A program made the translations under genes and the position numbers. 64,000 nucleotides of DNA from Homalodisca vitripennis (lineage: Eukaryota; Arthropoda; Insecta; Hemiptera; Cicadellidae): assembly GCF_021130785.1 (NCBI RefSeq), contig NC_060215.1:115406501-115470500 (forward strand), written 5' to 3'. The notes under the pieces were generated by a model. That model saw only the letters and a program-made list of their open reading frames with translations. It was not told the DNA's origin and searched no databases. Shown here one piece after another: positions 24,450 to 37,413 of this stretch. The number at the start of each line of letters is the position of its first letter. Position 1 is the stretch's first letter.

Positions 24450-24960
24450 CTCTTATCTGTATGCAGTTAGACGCACATCTCTTCTAAGTGTGACAGCACT
24501 TGAACTATACCTGCTCACGAACGGATTGCCGATGTGTAGTCGCAATCGACTGTCCAGCTCATGGAGAGCCGGTCTATCTTAGTGCTAATTGTTAACTGAC
24601 CGTTGTTTATGGTGTCATTAGAGCCACTAATAGTAAGCATATTGACACCTCTGAGCCGACAGAGCCCCTAGTTATTTATAGACCTACCGTAGTCCATGAT
24701 TCACTTACTCACCCCCACGCCACCCTTTCACCCCCCCCCCCCCCCGCCATCAAAACCACCACATGTACACCGACCCATCAGTTGTGGACGCGGTACATTT
24801 TTCATAACGCAATCATCGCAGCGCCTGCAAATGTAAATCATCAAATGATTAGCAGCTGGAAATTCAGAAAATACTGCGTACCCGCTCTGTTTTTTCATTA
24901 AACTCTATTTTCTGAATTTATGACTTATTCGTCATTCTCGTCGCATTTTCGGGGTGATAC
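24450..24960. other. GC-richer block with a 15-C run
   Basis: Contains CpG-bearing unique sequence and a homopolymer of 15 C at 24,731-24,745, with T/C-rich and A/C-rich flanks. No open frame above 60 codons. Possible regulatory DNA. From 24,961 to 25,766 the DNA is AT-rich and featureless. Confidence 0.35.
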
Positions 24961-25766
24961 AGTGTTGTTGCAGTATCATACAGTGGCATCAGATAACTTC
25001 CCTGCAAAGGCCAGTTACAAGAATGGGAAATTTATGGCGATTGCTTAAAGATGCAGGGAATCCATTATTGATTTTAATTTAAAAAAAAACGTTCATACAT
25101 TTTCTTATAATAACCAGCTTTATGAGTCACCATTTAGAACTAAATTTCCTGCCAAACAATAATAGTGCACATAGAAGAAATACAAACTGTAAGAGAATCC
25201 ATATATGGTTCATACAATTACAGAGAGTAAAGGAATTTAAAAAGGTACTGACTTGGAACATATATTGCTTGTAAGACCGCTTTATTGCTTAATTTGTACG
25301 TTTTGCTGACAAAAGTGATTTATTTAAGGCCACTCGTACAAGCAGCTGTTTTAGACGCTTAGTTAATTTCAAAGTTTTGTTGATGACTGCATGTTACGTT
25401 TTTATTTACAGCTCCACAAGCATGCACTGGAACACTTTTTTATAATTTGGAATGGATATTTTGTTTTTGGATGGACTTATTTAATAGCATGAATAGATAT
25501 AGTGGCAATATTCGACAGGACCAACAATAACACGTAAATTAATTAAATACCATACATTTTTTATTGTTTATTCCATTCATTTGCTTTTGTCAAATTCATT
25601 AGATCCTGAAAATAATAGTTAACATTGATTAACTTCAACTCTGTTACACTTTAACAGCAGTTTTATTTGTGGTGTGAGCGTCTTTGTTATTATGCTTAGC
25701 TTATTTTAACAAAAATAGACAGTCAATTATGAGTCGTTGGAAGAGGTATACATTTTTGTTAATGTC

Positions 25767-25842
25767 TATATATATATATATATACACATAAACAAAAAAA
25801 ATGTCAAACAACAATGTGTGATGTTGTGTTAATGTCTATGTC

Positions 25843-25913
<71 letters not shown>
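25767..25913. repeat. Compound (TA)n-(TG)n-(TA)n microsatellite
   Basis: A short (TA)9 at 25,767-25,784, then (TG)n at 25,843-25,864 running directly into (TA)n at 25,865-25,913. TTAATGTCTAT precedes both the first TA tract and the TG tract, about 70 bp apart, so the locus includes a local duplication. Confidence 0.95.
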
Positions 25914-25915
<2 letters not shown>

Positions 25916-26862
25916 CTGACCACGCTATGTCTTTTAATGTCATAAATATTTTAGTAGTTACTATTTTTGCTCTTCGACGTTTTCTATAAATGTGAATTTT
26001 ATTTTAGAAATATTAACCTTATATCTTTACGAGTCTTTATCAATCAGTGTCCACCTCGAAAGCAAGAGACCTCTATGTGATAAAATAGAACGATATGGAT
26101 TGACTATCCTTATTCAAATATATATCACACATTTTTTTATAACTTTGAATATGCTAAGAGAATTGAAAATATAACATAAACTGGTTAAACAAGTACAATA
26201 AGTATTTATATTTAAGTTCTGTACACTAACTTACAAGCTACAATTTTATAAATACATTCAAAAAAGTAATTTTAAATATACAAAACTAAAAAAAATGACC
26301 TTTTAAATTATTTTGTATGTTAAACATTAAAAATAGAAACACAAAGTACGAATTTTAACTATTGAAATCAAATTAATTTTAGTTCTGTTTGTATTAAGAG
26401 GAGAATTAAGACATTGTTGTTTGTTTAACAAATAATTTTTTAATAATAATCCACTCCTTTACTTGTTTTAGCGTAAAAGCACTACGTATTGTTTATATGT
26501 AAAAATAAACAATGGGTATTGGATAATTGGATAATTGGACTCCAAAGGATAATAATGCAAACCTTTATCAATTTGGGAGTCAAATCGGTGACGAAAACAA
26601 ATATGTATTAAACATTACACAATAACTATTTTGAATTTCACGGCTTAATGTATTCGATCATTATTTGAAAATAATAAAATTAAACTAAGATGAATTGTCA
26701 TTTTGTAGTAGTAACATTTTAAACGTCAAGTATGTCCTCTTCGTAATTTTCAATTTAATTTCATGAGTCGTTGGTGAATATTTACTTAGTTTATTGCGGT
26801 TATCACTGTATTTTTGCATGCCGCCTAGATTAGTTTTGCTTTGTTATTTTTATTTTTCTGAA
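25914..26862. other. AT-rich, intron-like stretch
   Basis: Very AT-rich with few CpG. A 60-codon frame at 25,992-26,174 has random composition. GGATAATT is duplicated near 26,520. If the exon at 26,881 is real, this is its upstream intron. Confidence 0.35.
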
Positions 26863-27590
26863 GTTTTTTTCTCTTTTACAGACTGAGTGTGGAGCATGGG
26901 TTGCAGATGAAACGTTCCTACGAATTTTCCTAAGCTGGATCCTGGGCTAGAAACGGTAGTGTGGTTCATGTACTATGATGGACAAAAGTATATAGATACA
27001 TGTATATAATATATAACAACCAAATAATCTAAATTGTAAAAATAATTTCACATCCAAAGATAAATGACATTATTTGAGGACGTTTTCTAGACGGACATAT
27101 TTTGAGACGCTATTGTTGTATATTTCTATGTACTTAAGTGTCTAGACTTATCTTAATATTTGAAGTGTGTATATGTATTGCTAAACTGTCGTTGTGTGCC
27201 ATTTTTAAATACGTAAAACGATATTAGTAGATGAATAAGACCTTTTATTCGTAATTATGCTTCATGGCTTATTCAAAAACGTAACGCTTAATATTCTATT
27301 TACAAAATTCTAATGTGTATTAAATTTAATAGTTTTAAAAATATAATAATTACAAATTATTGTAGCCTATATCTGGCCTTTCAATGTACTTGTAAAGAAC
27401 AGAAAAGTTTCACAGTTTCTAAAACATTTAAACAATTTTAAAAGAAAAAACTACGTTTTGTTAATACTTGTATAATACAAATAATTTAGTTAGACTATGA
27501 ATTTGCATACTTTCAAATATAGATAAGAAAAACAAATGTAATAATACATAATAGATCTCCGAACGTAGAAGTTTGGTTTTATCTTGTATA

Positions 27591-27596
27591 AATAAA
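27591..27596 (+). terminator. Proximal poly(A) signal candidate
   Basis: AATAAA followed by AAGTGTTCATCC. It would give a UTR of about 0.7 kb if the 26,881 exon is real. AATAAA is frequent in AT-rich DNA, so it is weak alone. Confidence 0.2.
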
Positions 27597-29420
27597 AAGT
27601 GTTCATCCTTAAGAAAATAATGTAGAAAAGATTTTTAAAACTATTTTTAAAATTTAATTGTTTAAACTAATTAAAATTGTTTTATTATTATTTGTATTGT
27701 TGTGTTTAAAATGTTTTCAATGGTTGTTATAATTTAGTTATGTTATTGTAACAAGGCATAAGTGTTTGGGCATTAAGTATTTTTATTATTTCACATCTAT
27801 TTCTTGTAAATTTCCATTGAATCGTTTCAAAATATTCATATTTTGAGAATATGATATTTATAAATAACATAATACTAACTTATTGAATGGTAAACTTTTT
27901 CTAATGATATAAATAAAATCAATTCTTTTTTATCAAATATATATGTATGAATTTGGAACATAAAATACGATTTTAATATTTTTATATTTTCAATAGCATA
28001 GAGAATACCTTGAAGTTTATTGTATGAAGTTTTAAGTACCTACTCTGATAAGTAATTATAACATCGTAGTCAACGTAAGATTTCCCATCTTAATAAAGTA
28101 ATACGTTTTTTATGACAAACTTCATTCAAAGCAATAAACAGTTTGTAACAAGTATAGAAATAGTTGTAGGTTAAATTTTCCCTTGTTCTGCTAGAAAATG
28201 GTCTATTAACAATGATATTTATACCAGAATACGTACTATTTTGTAGTCATGTTGTATATTTTGTTTGTAATTAGTTGTGTTTTTTGTTTTGTGATAGCGG
28301 TGTTATCTACATTTATATCTTTTATAATTCGTTTTCTTTTAGATCATTTACCGATATAAAGTATGTTACATAACTAAAAGTGTTTTAGTTATTTATTTTA
28401 GTATATACGGCTAGTGTATTTGGCATTCTTACAACGATATTATTAGACTTGCAGCGATGTGTATGCACTGTAAATATTGTGTAAATCAAACTCTCCGTAC
28501 TTACATGACGGCAGTAACTTAACATTTGCTAAGTACAGGACGGCGAATAAAATAATATTTACTTTTATTCCGTTCGTTTCGGATATGTCCCTGGTATGGA
28601 TTAATTTACTTCCGGTGGAATGCCAGATTTGTACAAATGTTTAAATGAATAAAACTAAGAAGATCTATTGAATTTATTAATTTGAAATTATTAGTATTGA
28701 TTTAGTTTTTAATAACAGAGTTGTTTAAATTATAAAAATTATAATATATTTTTATCTAAATTTATAAAAAACATGATAGAAACGACTCGCTTACTTTAGA
28801 TTTAGATTCTAACACTTCTCGTTTCTAAGATTATGAAATCTAATCTAATTTTAAATGTTATAACAGAGGAAAGATTCTTCCGTTTTTTCATTTTTAAACT
28901 GATTTCTGTTCTTGAGGATGAAATGAATTTGTTGCATAAAATTATTTCAATAGCATAAAATGTTAAAGCTAATAAACAGGTTTGACTTATAAATTTACAC
29001 GTAATTTTTAACGTTTTGTATATTAGTTTAAAATAGCCCTTAAGTGAGATTTTGTTCCACAACTGCAGGGGTATTTTTCCAGTTCCGTCCGTGAAAGGTA
29101 GCGTAATTAATAATTTCATTTTAGTCCTTCATCTAACCTTTGCTATCCAAGCTGCACACCTTTCTGTGTTGTTAAATTAAGTTACATTCTTGAATTTATT
29201 TGAGATCTTTTAAAAGTATTTGTTTATATATTTGTACGCAGTATTGACCTCTGCAGTTGTATTTAAGTGTTGTAGATGGTTTTGTTTCTATTGTGAATAT
29301 GCTTTTAAATGTTGCTCAATCTGACACTATGTATACCGCGATTGATACGATATGTTAGGTACAAGACAGCATACAGATCCTATACAATATGTGTGTATTT
29401 GTGTATTGTAATTTATTTTA

Positions 29421-29426
29421 AATAAA
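29421..29426 (+). terminator. Distal poly(A) signal candidate
   Basis: AATAAA followed within about 10-30 bp by the GT-rich TGTTGTAAG and TTTTATCTGGTCTC, the arrangement expected around a cleavage site. Confidence 0.3.
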
Positions 29427-29654
29427 CGGAAATGTTGTAAGTTTTATCTGGTCTCGATTATTCTATTATACCTATTACCTCAATAGTGATAATTACATTT
29501 ATTTACTGACAAGTAAGATTCGCAATCTTGTATCATTAAGATAAAAGCTTTTTTAAACTATTTACATTAAGAAAAACATTAGCTGCAGCTACACATAATA
29601 AAAAATAGGAATTTACGCATTAGTATATATAAAAAACAATTCACATAACAATTG

Positions 29655-29658
<4 letters not shown>

Positions 29659-29714
<56 letters not shown>
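29659..29714. repeat. (TA)n microsatellite
   Basis: About 28 uninterrupted units, 31 bp upstream of a 93-bp interspersed repeat that also sits beside a microsatellite at 57.7 kb. Confidence 0.98.
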
Positions 29715-29717
<3 letters not shown>

Positions 29718-29745
29718 CAATCGTGATACATTAATAATTTTTATC

Positions 29746-29838
29746 TATATTATTGAGATAATTAATTGTTTTTGAAGACTCACATACACATTGTATAAAT
29801 AATCCTACTACACAAAACCTCCACTATTTGTTACCATT
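29746..29838 (+). mobile_element. Interspersed repeat B, copy 1 (93 bp)
   Basis: Matches 57,741-57,833 at 90 of 93 positions by my alignment. Both copies lie next to (TA)n or (GT)n tracts, and a weaker match (AATC(G/T)TGATAC) continues upstream. No coding capacity or inverted ends seen. Probably a fragment of a mobile element that carries or seeds a microsatellite. Confidence 0.85.
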
Positions 29839-32800
29839 ACATGATTCTAAACTTAAAAATGAGATTTGGTGTATAAAATATTCTTTCAAGGCCGAAATTA
29901 CTATTTTATAAAATAAAGAATTCAATGATATTTTACCTTACAATGTTTAAATATATTTATGTTTGGATACATTTAAACGCGGTTTTATAATATATTATAG
30001 CAAAAGAAGAAATAAATCAAAATACTAATACATGATATCAAAGCATTCACATAACAATTATTATTACGGATACATAGATGAGAAATAAACCCTAATTCCC
30101 CTAGGAATACCACATTTTATTAATGTTAATATCTATTAATGTCCAGCCTACCCTATTGGCTATTACTGAGGCGTTTGCCCATTTAGTTTATAGTGATGGT
30201 TTATTTCGAGAGCTACAATAGATTCCTTCCATTTTCTTGATAATGTTTCAATATGTATTAGTGGGACAAGTCGATTGAGGGAGGTAGTTTTTCACCCTTT
30301 TTTTGTCATTCTTACTATGACCAAGTAGATTTCTTTGCAATTATCAGAAAATAAAGCAATCCTTACATTTAAATCTCCGTGCATAGCCTTATATGACTGA
30401 AGGATTCTTTGGACAGGGACTGTATAAGTTTGAATCGGGTGATTACTTCAGTCTATAAGGCCATATTTCTTCTGAGGACCGGTTTGATAATCTCCTACTA
30501 CTACTACTTTTCGCTGCTTCTAATACAGTCACTATTAATTATTAAAGGTAATTTACAAGAGAAAATTTATAAAAAATAGGGAATGCTTTGTTTGTTCATC
30601 AAACATCGCCATTATAAGTAAAAAGGCAGATGTAAGATGTACGGGTGGTAGGCCTACTACGATATATTGCAACTTGTAAAAGTTATATAAATGATAAATA
30701 ATTTTAAGTATACTTGAAACTACTTAGGGAGATTTCTTAGGATTCTACTCGGTCTTAGCTGTCAGTGCTGATGAAGGAATTGTCACAGGCACTCAACAGC
30801 CCAAACTGCTGTGGTACAAACTAGGAGATTACAACATTTCCATGATGAACTTGACCTGAAAAAGGACTGCAATTCTACAAACACTACTACTCACCTCTTA
30901 TTATCCCAAACTGCTTCGTTTATCATGAAAAGCGACTAGCAAATCCACGAGATTGTTAGATCAAACATATGCTCTCATGGGTTTATCACGTGACGTAGAT
31001 ACGATGCAGTCCCTTCTGTATTAGTGCCATTGTTCAGAAAGGAATATATAGGCGAGATACGTTCCACTAAGAAAAAAGGTAGCTACGTCAATTCTATAAA
31101 GGTCCTTATATTCGCTCTAAATATGGGCCCATCAAGGTTTTGGTGTCTAACCATTCATTATACATATTCGAGAACCTTGTATGATGAGAAAGTTCAAGAT
31201 TTGTGCCTGTTTGTTATAAGAGAATACTCCTCTCAACACAAGGTATAGCCTCATGAAAGGTAATTTTATTACCGTAAACCTTTTTTAGCAATACCCTTCC
31301 TGTTGAACGACGTGGTCAGGTTAAGTCGGTACAGCTGGTTTTCCGTTGGGCTAATATTTACATTATTAAGAGTGATTTCCCTTTTCCTTAACTCCTCAGA
31401 AAAAATAAAAATCACATAATATCTTTTTCAGTATGACACATATAGGCATTGAAAGTAGAGTTTTGGAAAATTTGCTATCAGACCAAGGAAAAATAGTTAA
31501 AAATAAAATAATCTACTTTTTTACAGTATGCATTATTAGTTAAGACTTCAGGGAGTGAATATTTTAATTATTTATTGCTCAGGCAAATAATAATTTTGTA
31601 GTGGAATATAATTGTAAAAAAATATAATATAACTAAAAAACATGCCACTCTCTTTGTAGATTCCAAGGAGCTGTTAGGTATAAGACAACGTTATACTTTA
31701 TTACGAATGTCCCAACAGTTTTCGTTTTAACGAGAGAGGTAAAGTCATTATTCTGTGTGGGAAACATTGAACGCCACAATTTTTAAACAGTGGAATTTTC
31801 TCTGCCTTTTGAACCACAAAAAAGGAAAATTGCAAGACAAAATAACGGTACATTGAAAGTGTTAAGGGTATCAAATACTGACCTACCTAATGACCAGAAA
31901 ATTTTGAAAACCTCCTTTACTTAAGGTACTATAACACATGTGCTCAATGGAAATACATTTGTATGATAAGTACACGATGCTTATGTACAGATAATAAAGA
32001 CATACGAAGGTACAAACTATTGATTGAAAGATTCACTAATATATTGTGTGTTTAATAAGTTGCTACAAGAAACTGAAACTATACTATCCCCTAATACTAT
32101 CACTTATTTTACAAAGTTGGAAATCCTCTACTATTTCAATTCCAGTTACCAGAAGCGTATCTTAAATAGAAATGTACATAATATCTAGCTCGTTACGAGT
32201 TATCAATGAGCTACAAAATAATTGTTGGGGCTAGTCAAAGTCAATCATTACTTAAAATTACTTTATTTTATTGATTACTTCATAAACTGCATTAATTTCA
32301 CCGTTTCAATGCAATTCCGTGTTTTTAAAATGTGCAGTAATGCATCATTTTTTTAATTAAATGCATTCACTGTCATTTTAGGACTGCCTTCCTCGATATA
32401 ATAGTTAAGAAGGGGTTCAGGGGTTTCTTAAAAGCTCCAAATGCTCACCTGCACTTCCACACCCTCTAGTGTAGATTAGAGTTGACAAATGCTGTGTTAT
32501 CATCATGTGACGAATCTCCCCCTTCTTACCACCCCCGGCGAACCCCACCTGAGACGTGCCTTCGCATATTGCAAAGGTGATTATCTTCAACCCCAGGATT
32601 AGGGGAGAGAGGAGATCCAGTATAAATTAGAAATAATTATAAAAGTGAATTTCTACTCTCCAAAAGAGAAGTGTGCAGGTTGATTTATATTTTAGAATGC
32701 CATTCTATCAGTAGCACTTTGAATGGATCATTCTTTATAGAACTAAGAGGATTATTCAACCCTTTTAGCTTTTAAGCTCAGAAATAGTTTATGGTACGAA

Positions 32801-34229
32801 AATTAGAGTGTATATCCTTAGATCGAAGACTGAAGAATTCATATTTATGATTGCCGATGCATTCCTAAATGTTTTTGTCTGATCGTTCATGCACTTTGTA
32901 TGTGAATAAATATAATAAATAAAATAATGGGAGCACCAACGCTATAGCACCAAACTCTAGTAATGAAGTTTAATAAATAGTGCTACAAAACACACACCTA
33001 TATAATTAAAAACGGATGATTTAATACTATTGCAATTAATTTTTAACCTTGATCAACTATACTGTAATCCTTTAATGCATTCGAACTGATATATCACTGA
33101 TTTTTAGAACTCCCCTCCTATCTCAAAGAGTCAAGTTTCCAAAAATCTTCGAGACATGAGCTATACCTATAAGAAGCTGAATGTTACAGTGAGTGAAACA
33201 GTCGTAGCACATTTAGCATTTAGTATTACACATTTCCACATTCAGCAGAATTTTAACAGTCATCATTTAAGATATTCAAATCTTTAAGTGTTTCCAATAC
33301 CATTACACCTAATTAATGGTTCTCAAACACAGGAACAGGACATACTGACGGATCTTCACTAAGAAATTATAGTCTGAAATTCTCAGACCTATTATAGTGA
33401 TCTACAGTGACCATGCAGAACCTTACAGGAAGACAAGTATTCTACACTACTACTACTACTGAAAGCAGGAAGTCAAGATTTCGTCTGCACAGTTCGAGTC
33501 AAGACATTCAAGGACTTTTTTCTTTATCATTCGTCAGTGTAAACAAAAAACAACAGTACAGGTTGTTTAGTAACACTATTACACCGCAAACGCAAAATAA
33601 TATCTGGAAATCTCACAACTAAAATGAGAGAGAATTTTCTGGTTTTGTGTCGATTTAATTGCTTACCTTTATATTTTTCTTAAAAGTCTAGGCAGGTTTG
33701 TATTTGTTATATAAATCTATATTTCATTTATGAGAACACAACAAAAATGACATAGATAATATCGTCAAAAAGAAAAATAAAAAACACTTAAGTTCTTCTA
33801 GTCAAATACAAAAATTTTTAAATATTAATTAACTTTAGTATTTTTAAACCAGAAACTAAAGTATTTCACATGTTTACCAAGAAAATAACTTTATTATCCA
33901 ACAACTTTACACCTTCAACAAGGGTTATGGTCTGTTGAAAATGTATTTAAGTGGCACAATCATTTTTGTCATTTATGACATGTATGGCATGTATTATGAG
34001 AATTTTTGAGGATAAACAATTAGTTTCTTTCGTTTTCCACTATAGTACTCAAGTTCATGAATAATTACTCATATTCATAATTCACTTAAGTCATAAATTG
34101 GGAAGATTTTTCGCTCTAGCCCCCTAATAAGATAGTTATAAATTATATTAAATTATAAAATGTATTTAAATATCTGTAAGAATATTACCGGTACTTATGA
34201 TTATTTTATAGCATTTAAAAATACCTCAA
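29839..34229. other. Gene-free AT-rich stretch
   Basis: Mostly unique. A 74-codon plus frame at 31,024-31,248 (starts MPLFRKEYIGEIRSTKKKGS) and a 71-codon frame at 33,407-33,622 are unrecognised, lack splice context and may be chance. A GC-richer patch at 32,390-32,620 contains C-rich runs. No repeats shared with the rest of the window were seen. Confidence 0.4.
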
Positions 34230-34907
34230 TTTTATAAGGGACATGCCAGTAGCCAACTGCTATGATGGCAACACCATAGTTACTATGTGGCACTGGTCGG
34301 TCATTGGTAATCTTACTCACTGAAGTTGTTATACCAGTAATCAACGGTTCTGAAGGCAACAATCTAGTTACTATGTGGTACAGTTTGGTCGTTTTTAATC
34401 TTACATTACAGGATATACCAATAACCAATTGCTCTGACGGCAACACTATTGTTATTGTACGGAACTGGTCGGTCAGTGATAGTATTACTCACATTAGGGT
34501 CTATACCAGTAACCAACTGTTCTGAGGAGAACACACTGGTTACTATGTGGTACTGGCCGTTCATTGGTAGTCTTACTCACAGTGAGGTCTATACCAGTAG
34601 CCAACTTTTCTGAGGAGAACACACGGGTTACTATGTGTTACTGGCCGTTCATTGGTAGTCTTACTCACAGTGAGGTCTATACCAGTAGCCAACTTTTCTG
34701 AAGAGAAACACACGGGTTACTATGTGTTACTGGCCGTTCATTGGTAGTCTTACTCACAGTGAGGTCTATACCAGTAGCCAACTTTTCTGAAGAGAACACA
34801 CGGGTTACTATGTGTTACTGGCCGTTCATTGGTAGTCTTACTCACAGTGAGGTCTATACCAGTAACCAACTTTTCTGAGGGGAACACACTGGTTACTATG
34901 TGGTGTT
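34230..34907. repeat. 88-bp minisatellite, 8 copies
   Basis: The anchor CCAGTA(G/A)CCAAC or its variants occurs at 34,247, 34,334, 34,418, 34,506, 34,594, 34,682, 34,771 and 34,859, giving spacings of 87, 84, 88, 88, 88, 89 and 88 bp. The left three copies are strongly diverged and the right ones nearly identical, so the array has been renewed at its right end. Open frames on both strands over the left copies (81 codons minus, 73 plus) are repeat artefacts. Confidence 0.97.
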
Positions 34908-35569
34908 GTGTTATTGTTTACTCATACTTCCAGTTTATGTCTTGAGAATTATCAAGTGATAATACACTTCAGCAGGTTTGCCATTAACTTAAGACATCTG
35001 CTTTTTACTTCATAGTATGTTTAAATAACGCCCAAAAAAATCATGATTGAGTGATATTATATGAATATCATATAATGCATTAATTCTGATGTGCTGGTAA
35101 AAATTTTATAAGGCCCAGTTGTTGTACATCTACTTTGCAGTATTAAATTTGTGCAGTATTAAAGCCTTTGTTTAAACATTTTTATATTGTTTTTGTTGAA
35201 TTTAAAACTAGTTACCCACTTTTTTTATTCACAACTTTGCTTTATGGGTCTACCAGATTCACAATTGCTTACAAATTAATCAATCAAAGACACGCTCATG
35301 AGAATTTAACTGATCAGGGGATCCCAGCTGTACAATGAAATCTAAAATTGTTCTCTTTGTGTCCCAAAACATTCCCTTACCGTTAAATTTATTCAGTAAT
35401 ATTTTTGATAGTGCTGTCCTACTTGTATGGCTGTATCGATTGGAATAAGAAATATATTTGCTGCAAAGAGACTTTTCAGCTTCGATTCTCTCAAAAGTAA
35501 ACTCGGCATTAGACAGTAACATATTTGTTCTCGAAGTTTCTTTATGTAACTTCGTAAACAGCTTTCATC
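34908..35569. other. Gene-free AT-rich stretch
   Basis: An 80-codon minus frame at 35,280-35,522 has no recognisable domain. Nothing else supported. Confidence 0.4.
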
Positions 35570-35960
35570 CATCTAGTAAGTAAAGCAGTCCGTAACTCGT
35601 ACCTCGGGCTCAACTTGCACCTTGTAACTCGTGCACTTGTAAACCCAACTGGACCGGAAGACAGATGGTGTCGGCCGACGTCGATAAAGAAGCACGCCCT
35701 GCATTAATCCGGGGTAGCGGGTCTAAGCCTAGCTTACCCAAGTGATTACTCACAAGCCTTATCTCCCTACATGTGCTTCTGCCTCTGTGTACCTTACTCT
35801 AATTGCACCTCTATTTATCCTCAGTTATCTTCAAGAACAAATACGCGCCGAAACAAGTGGCTTCGTCTGAATAAATACTATGTTTACTTGCAGTAACCGC
35901 TTACAGTTTGTTGGCTTGAGATAACTTTCACCAGGCGGCCAGGCTAAATATACCAGGAAC
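35570..35960. promoter_or_regulatory. CpG-containing candidate regulatory block
   Basis: About 390 bp of raised GC with no usable open frame. Motif-like content includes ACCGGAAG (ETS class), GTCGGCCGACGTCG (palindromic CpG core near 35,670), AACCGCTTACAG and CTTTCACC (T-box-like half site). One of the better non-coding conserved-element candidates in the right half. Confidence 0.35.
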
Positions 35961-36398
35961 ATATTAATTATTTGATAAAGATATATCTCATACCGGTATT
36001 TGTGTTTAATAACTCATCGCATAATAGAAATAGGTTTTTTTACAAACTACTTTCAATTTCTAATATTTCTAATAGAAAGAGCAACTTAAAGAATTTAATC
36101 AAATTTTAGTTATGCTTCGTAAAATATGAATTAGGGTCTCTTACCTAAGCTGTAGGGTAAATAATAGTATTTCTCATAATAAAATGTCAATACTTACTAT
36201 TCAATCTCAAGGTACCATGGATTCCAAACTAAATAAAACTGTGTCGTTTACATTATGCAATAGTTTAAATTACCTTACTGTGATATTTCATTTAATTCAG
36301 ACAATTACTGGAGAATATTTAAATCAATAGTGAAAAATTTTAGCAGCAGAATGAATAATGGAATGAGGAATTTCATAACAAATTGAAACCCCTGCATC

Positions 36399-36405
<7 letters not shown>

Positions 36406-36465
<60 letters not shown>

Positions 36466-36486
36466 TAAATATATATACATATGCAC

Positions 36487-36529
<43 letters not shown>
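36406..36529. repeat. Double (TA)n microsatellite
   Basis: (TA)n at 36,406-36,462 and 36,495-36,529 separated by about 32 bp that itself contains ATATATACATATG. It gives rise to Tyr-Ile repeat frames on both strands (115 codons plus, 74 minus), which are not genes. Confidence 0.98.
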
Positions 36530-36532
<3 letters not shown>

Positions 36533-37413
36533 TCATACCAATATCCAGAGGGCATAACAGTACTCACTACAGTAAAAGTTATTTCAAGAGAGAGAGAGCT
36601 GTTAGCTGGAACAAATGTCATTGAACAGGGTTGCTTGCCTCATATCGCATTTAACAAAGATAATGTAATAACTATGTATCTACTGGAAGCAATAGTGGAA
36701 ATAAACAATAGTTTTATGTATAATGTATAGGCTCACAAATGTTAGTTAGGACTGATGACTAAATGTCAATAAGCCTCCCTCAACAACCACAGAGAAACAT
36801 TTTTATAACACTCCATGTGGAATTACAGGTATTTAAAGAAGGTAATTTAGGCAACGTTGTAATCAGGGCAAAATCAAAACTACTGTAGATAGAATTGTTA
36901 AATGTTTTGACTATGTACATGTGTTTTGAGCTTATGATTAATTTATGGCTTAAGGAAATTAAGATTTTAAGTAAACAAAATTGAAGAACATGATAGGTTT
37001 TTTATTATTACTTTATTAACAATTAATACAATCTTTTTAATTTTCCAACTCTTTCTTTTAAAAGATTGAACTATTCTAGTTTCACTTAATGGATAAATGT
37101 ATAATCAAAAGAAAATTCTATGAAAGGTTTATAAAAATGTACGTATTCATAGGGTAAATGTTCGGACACACTTCAAGAGTCCTGATTGATATCAATATTT
37201 CATGTTACTAACCCATATATACAATTATACAATAATGACACAACTCATTATTGTTTTACGTAAATCACAATTTCCAGTCTATCACAATAATTAATTACAA
37301 ATTTACCATGCTATATAAAGTAAAGTTACCCGTTGCAACAAGAAAAATGGTTACACTGCTATGGTGGGCATGGTTATTACATGTGAATGTGAAGAGATCT
37401 GGCGAGACCAAAA
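36530..37413. other. Gene-free AT-rich stretch
   Basis: Nothing supported. An AGAGAGAGAG run lies near 36,588. Confidence 0.4.

Larger units (their letters stand above)
26881..29440 (+). other. Candidate terminal exon with long 3'UTR
   Basis: A strong acceptor (long T/C tract, TTTTTTTCTCTTTTACAG, AG at 26,879-26,880) opens a GC-richer segment of about 70 bp. The phase beginning at base 26,882 reads LSVEHGLQMKRSYEFS then TAA; the phase beginning at 26,881 is open for 22 codons to TAG; the third stops at once. About 2.4 kb of AT-rich, CpG-poor DNA follows with Pumilio-type motifs TGTATATA (27,001) and TGTAAATA (about 28,469). AATAAA at 29,421-29,426 with a GT-rich stretch after it would end the transcript near 29,440. 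The peptide is not recognised. An acceptor lookalike in intergenic DNA is the alternative. Confidence 0.3.

Noticed and set aside
28802..29119. 105-codon minus frame
   Set aside because: Composition follows AT-rich DNA (Ile, Lys, Leu, Phe), no domain, and it lies inside the putative plus-strand 3'UTR.
34201..34525. Frames on both strands with repeated LPSE(Q/P)L(V/I) peptides
   Set aside because: Artefact of the 88-bp minisatellite.
36383..36730. 115-codon plus frame and 74-codon minus frame
   Set aside because: Mostly Tyr-Ile repeats produced by the (TA)n microsatellites.
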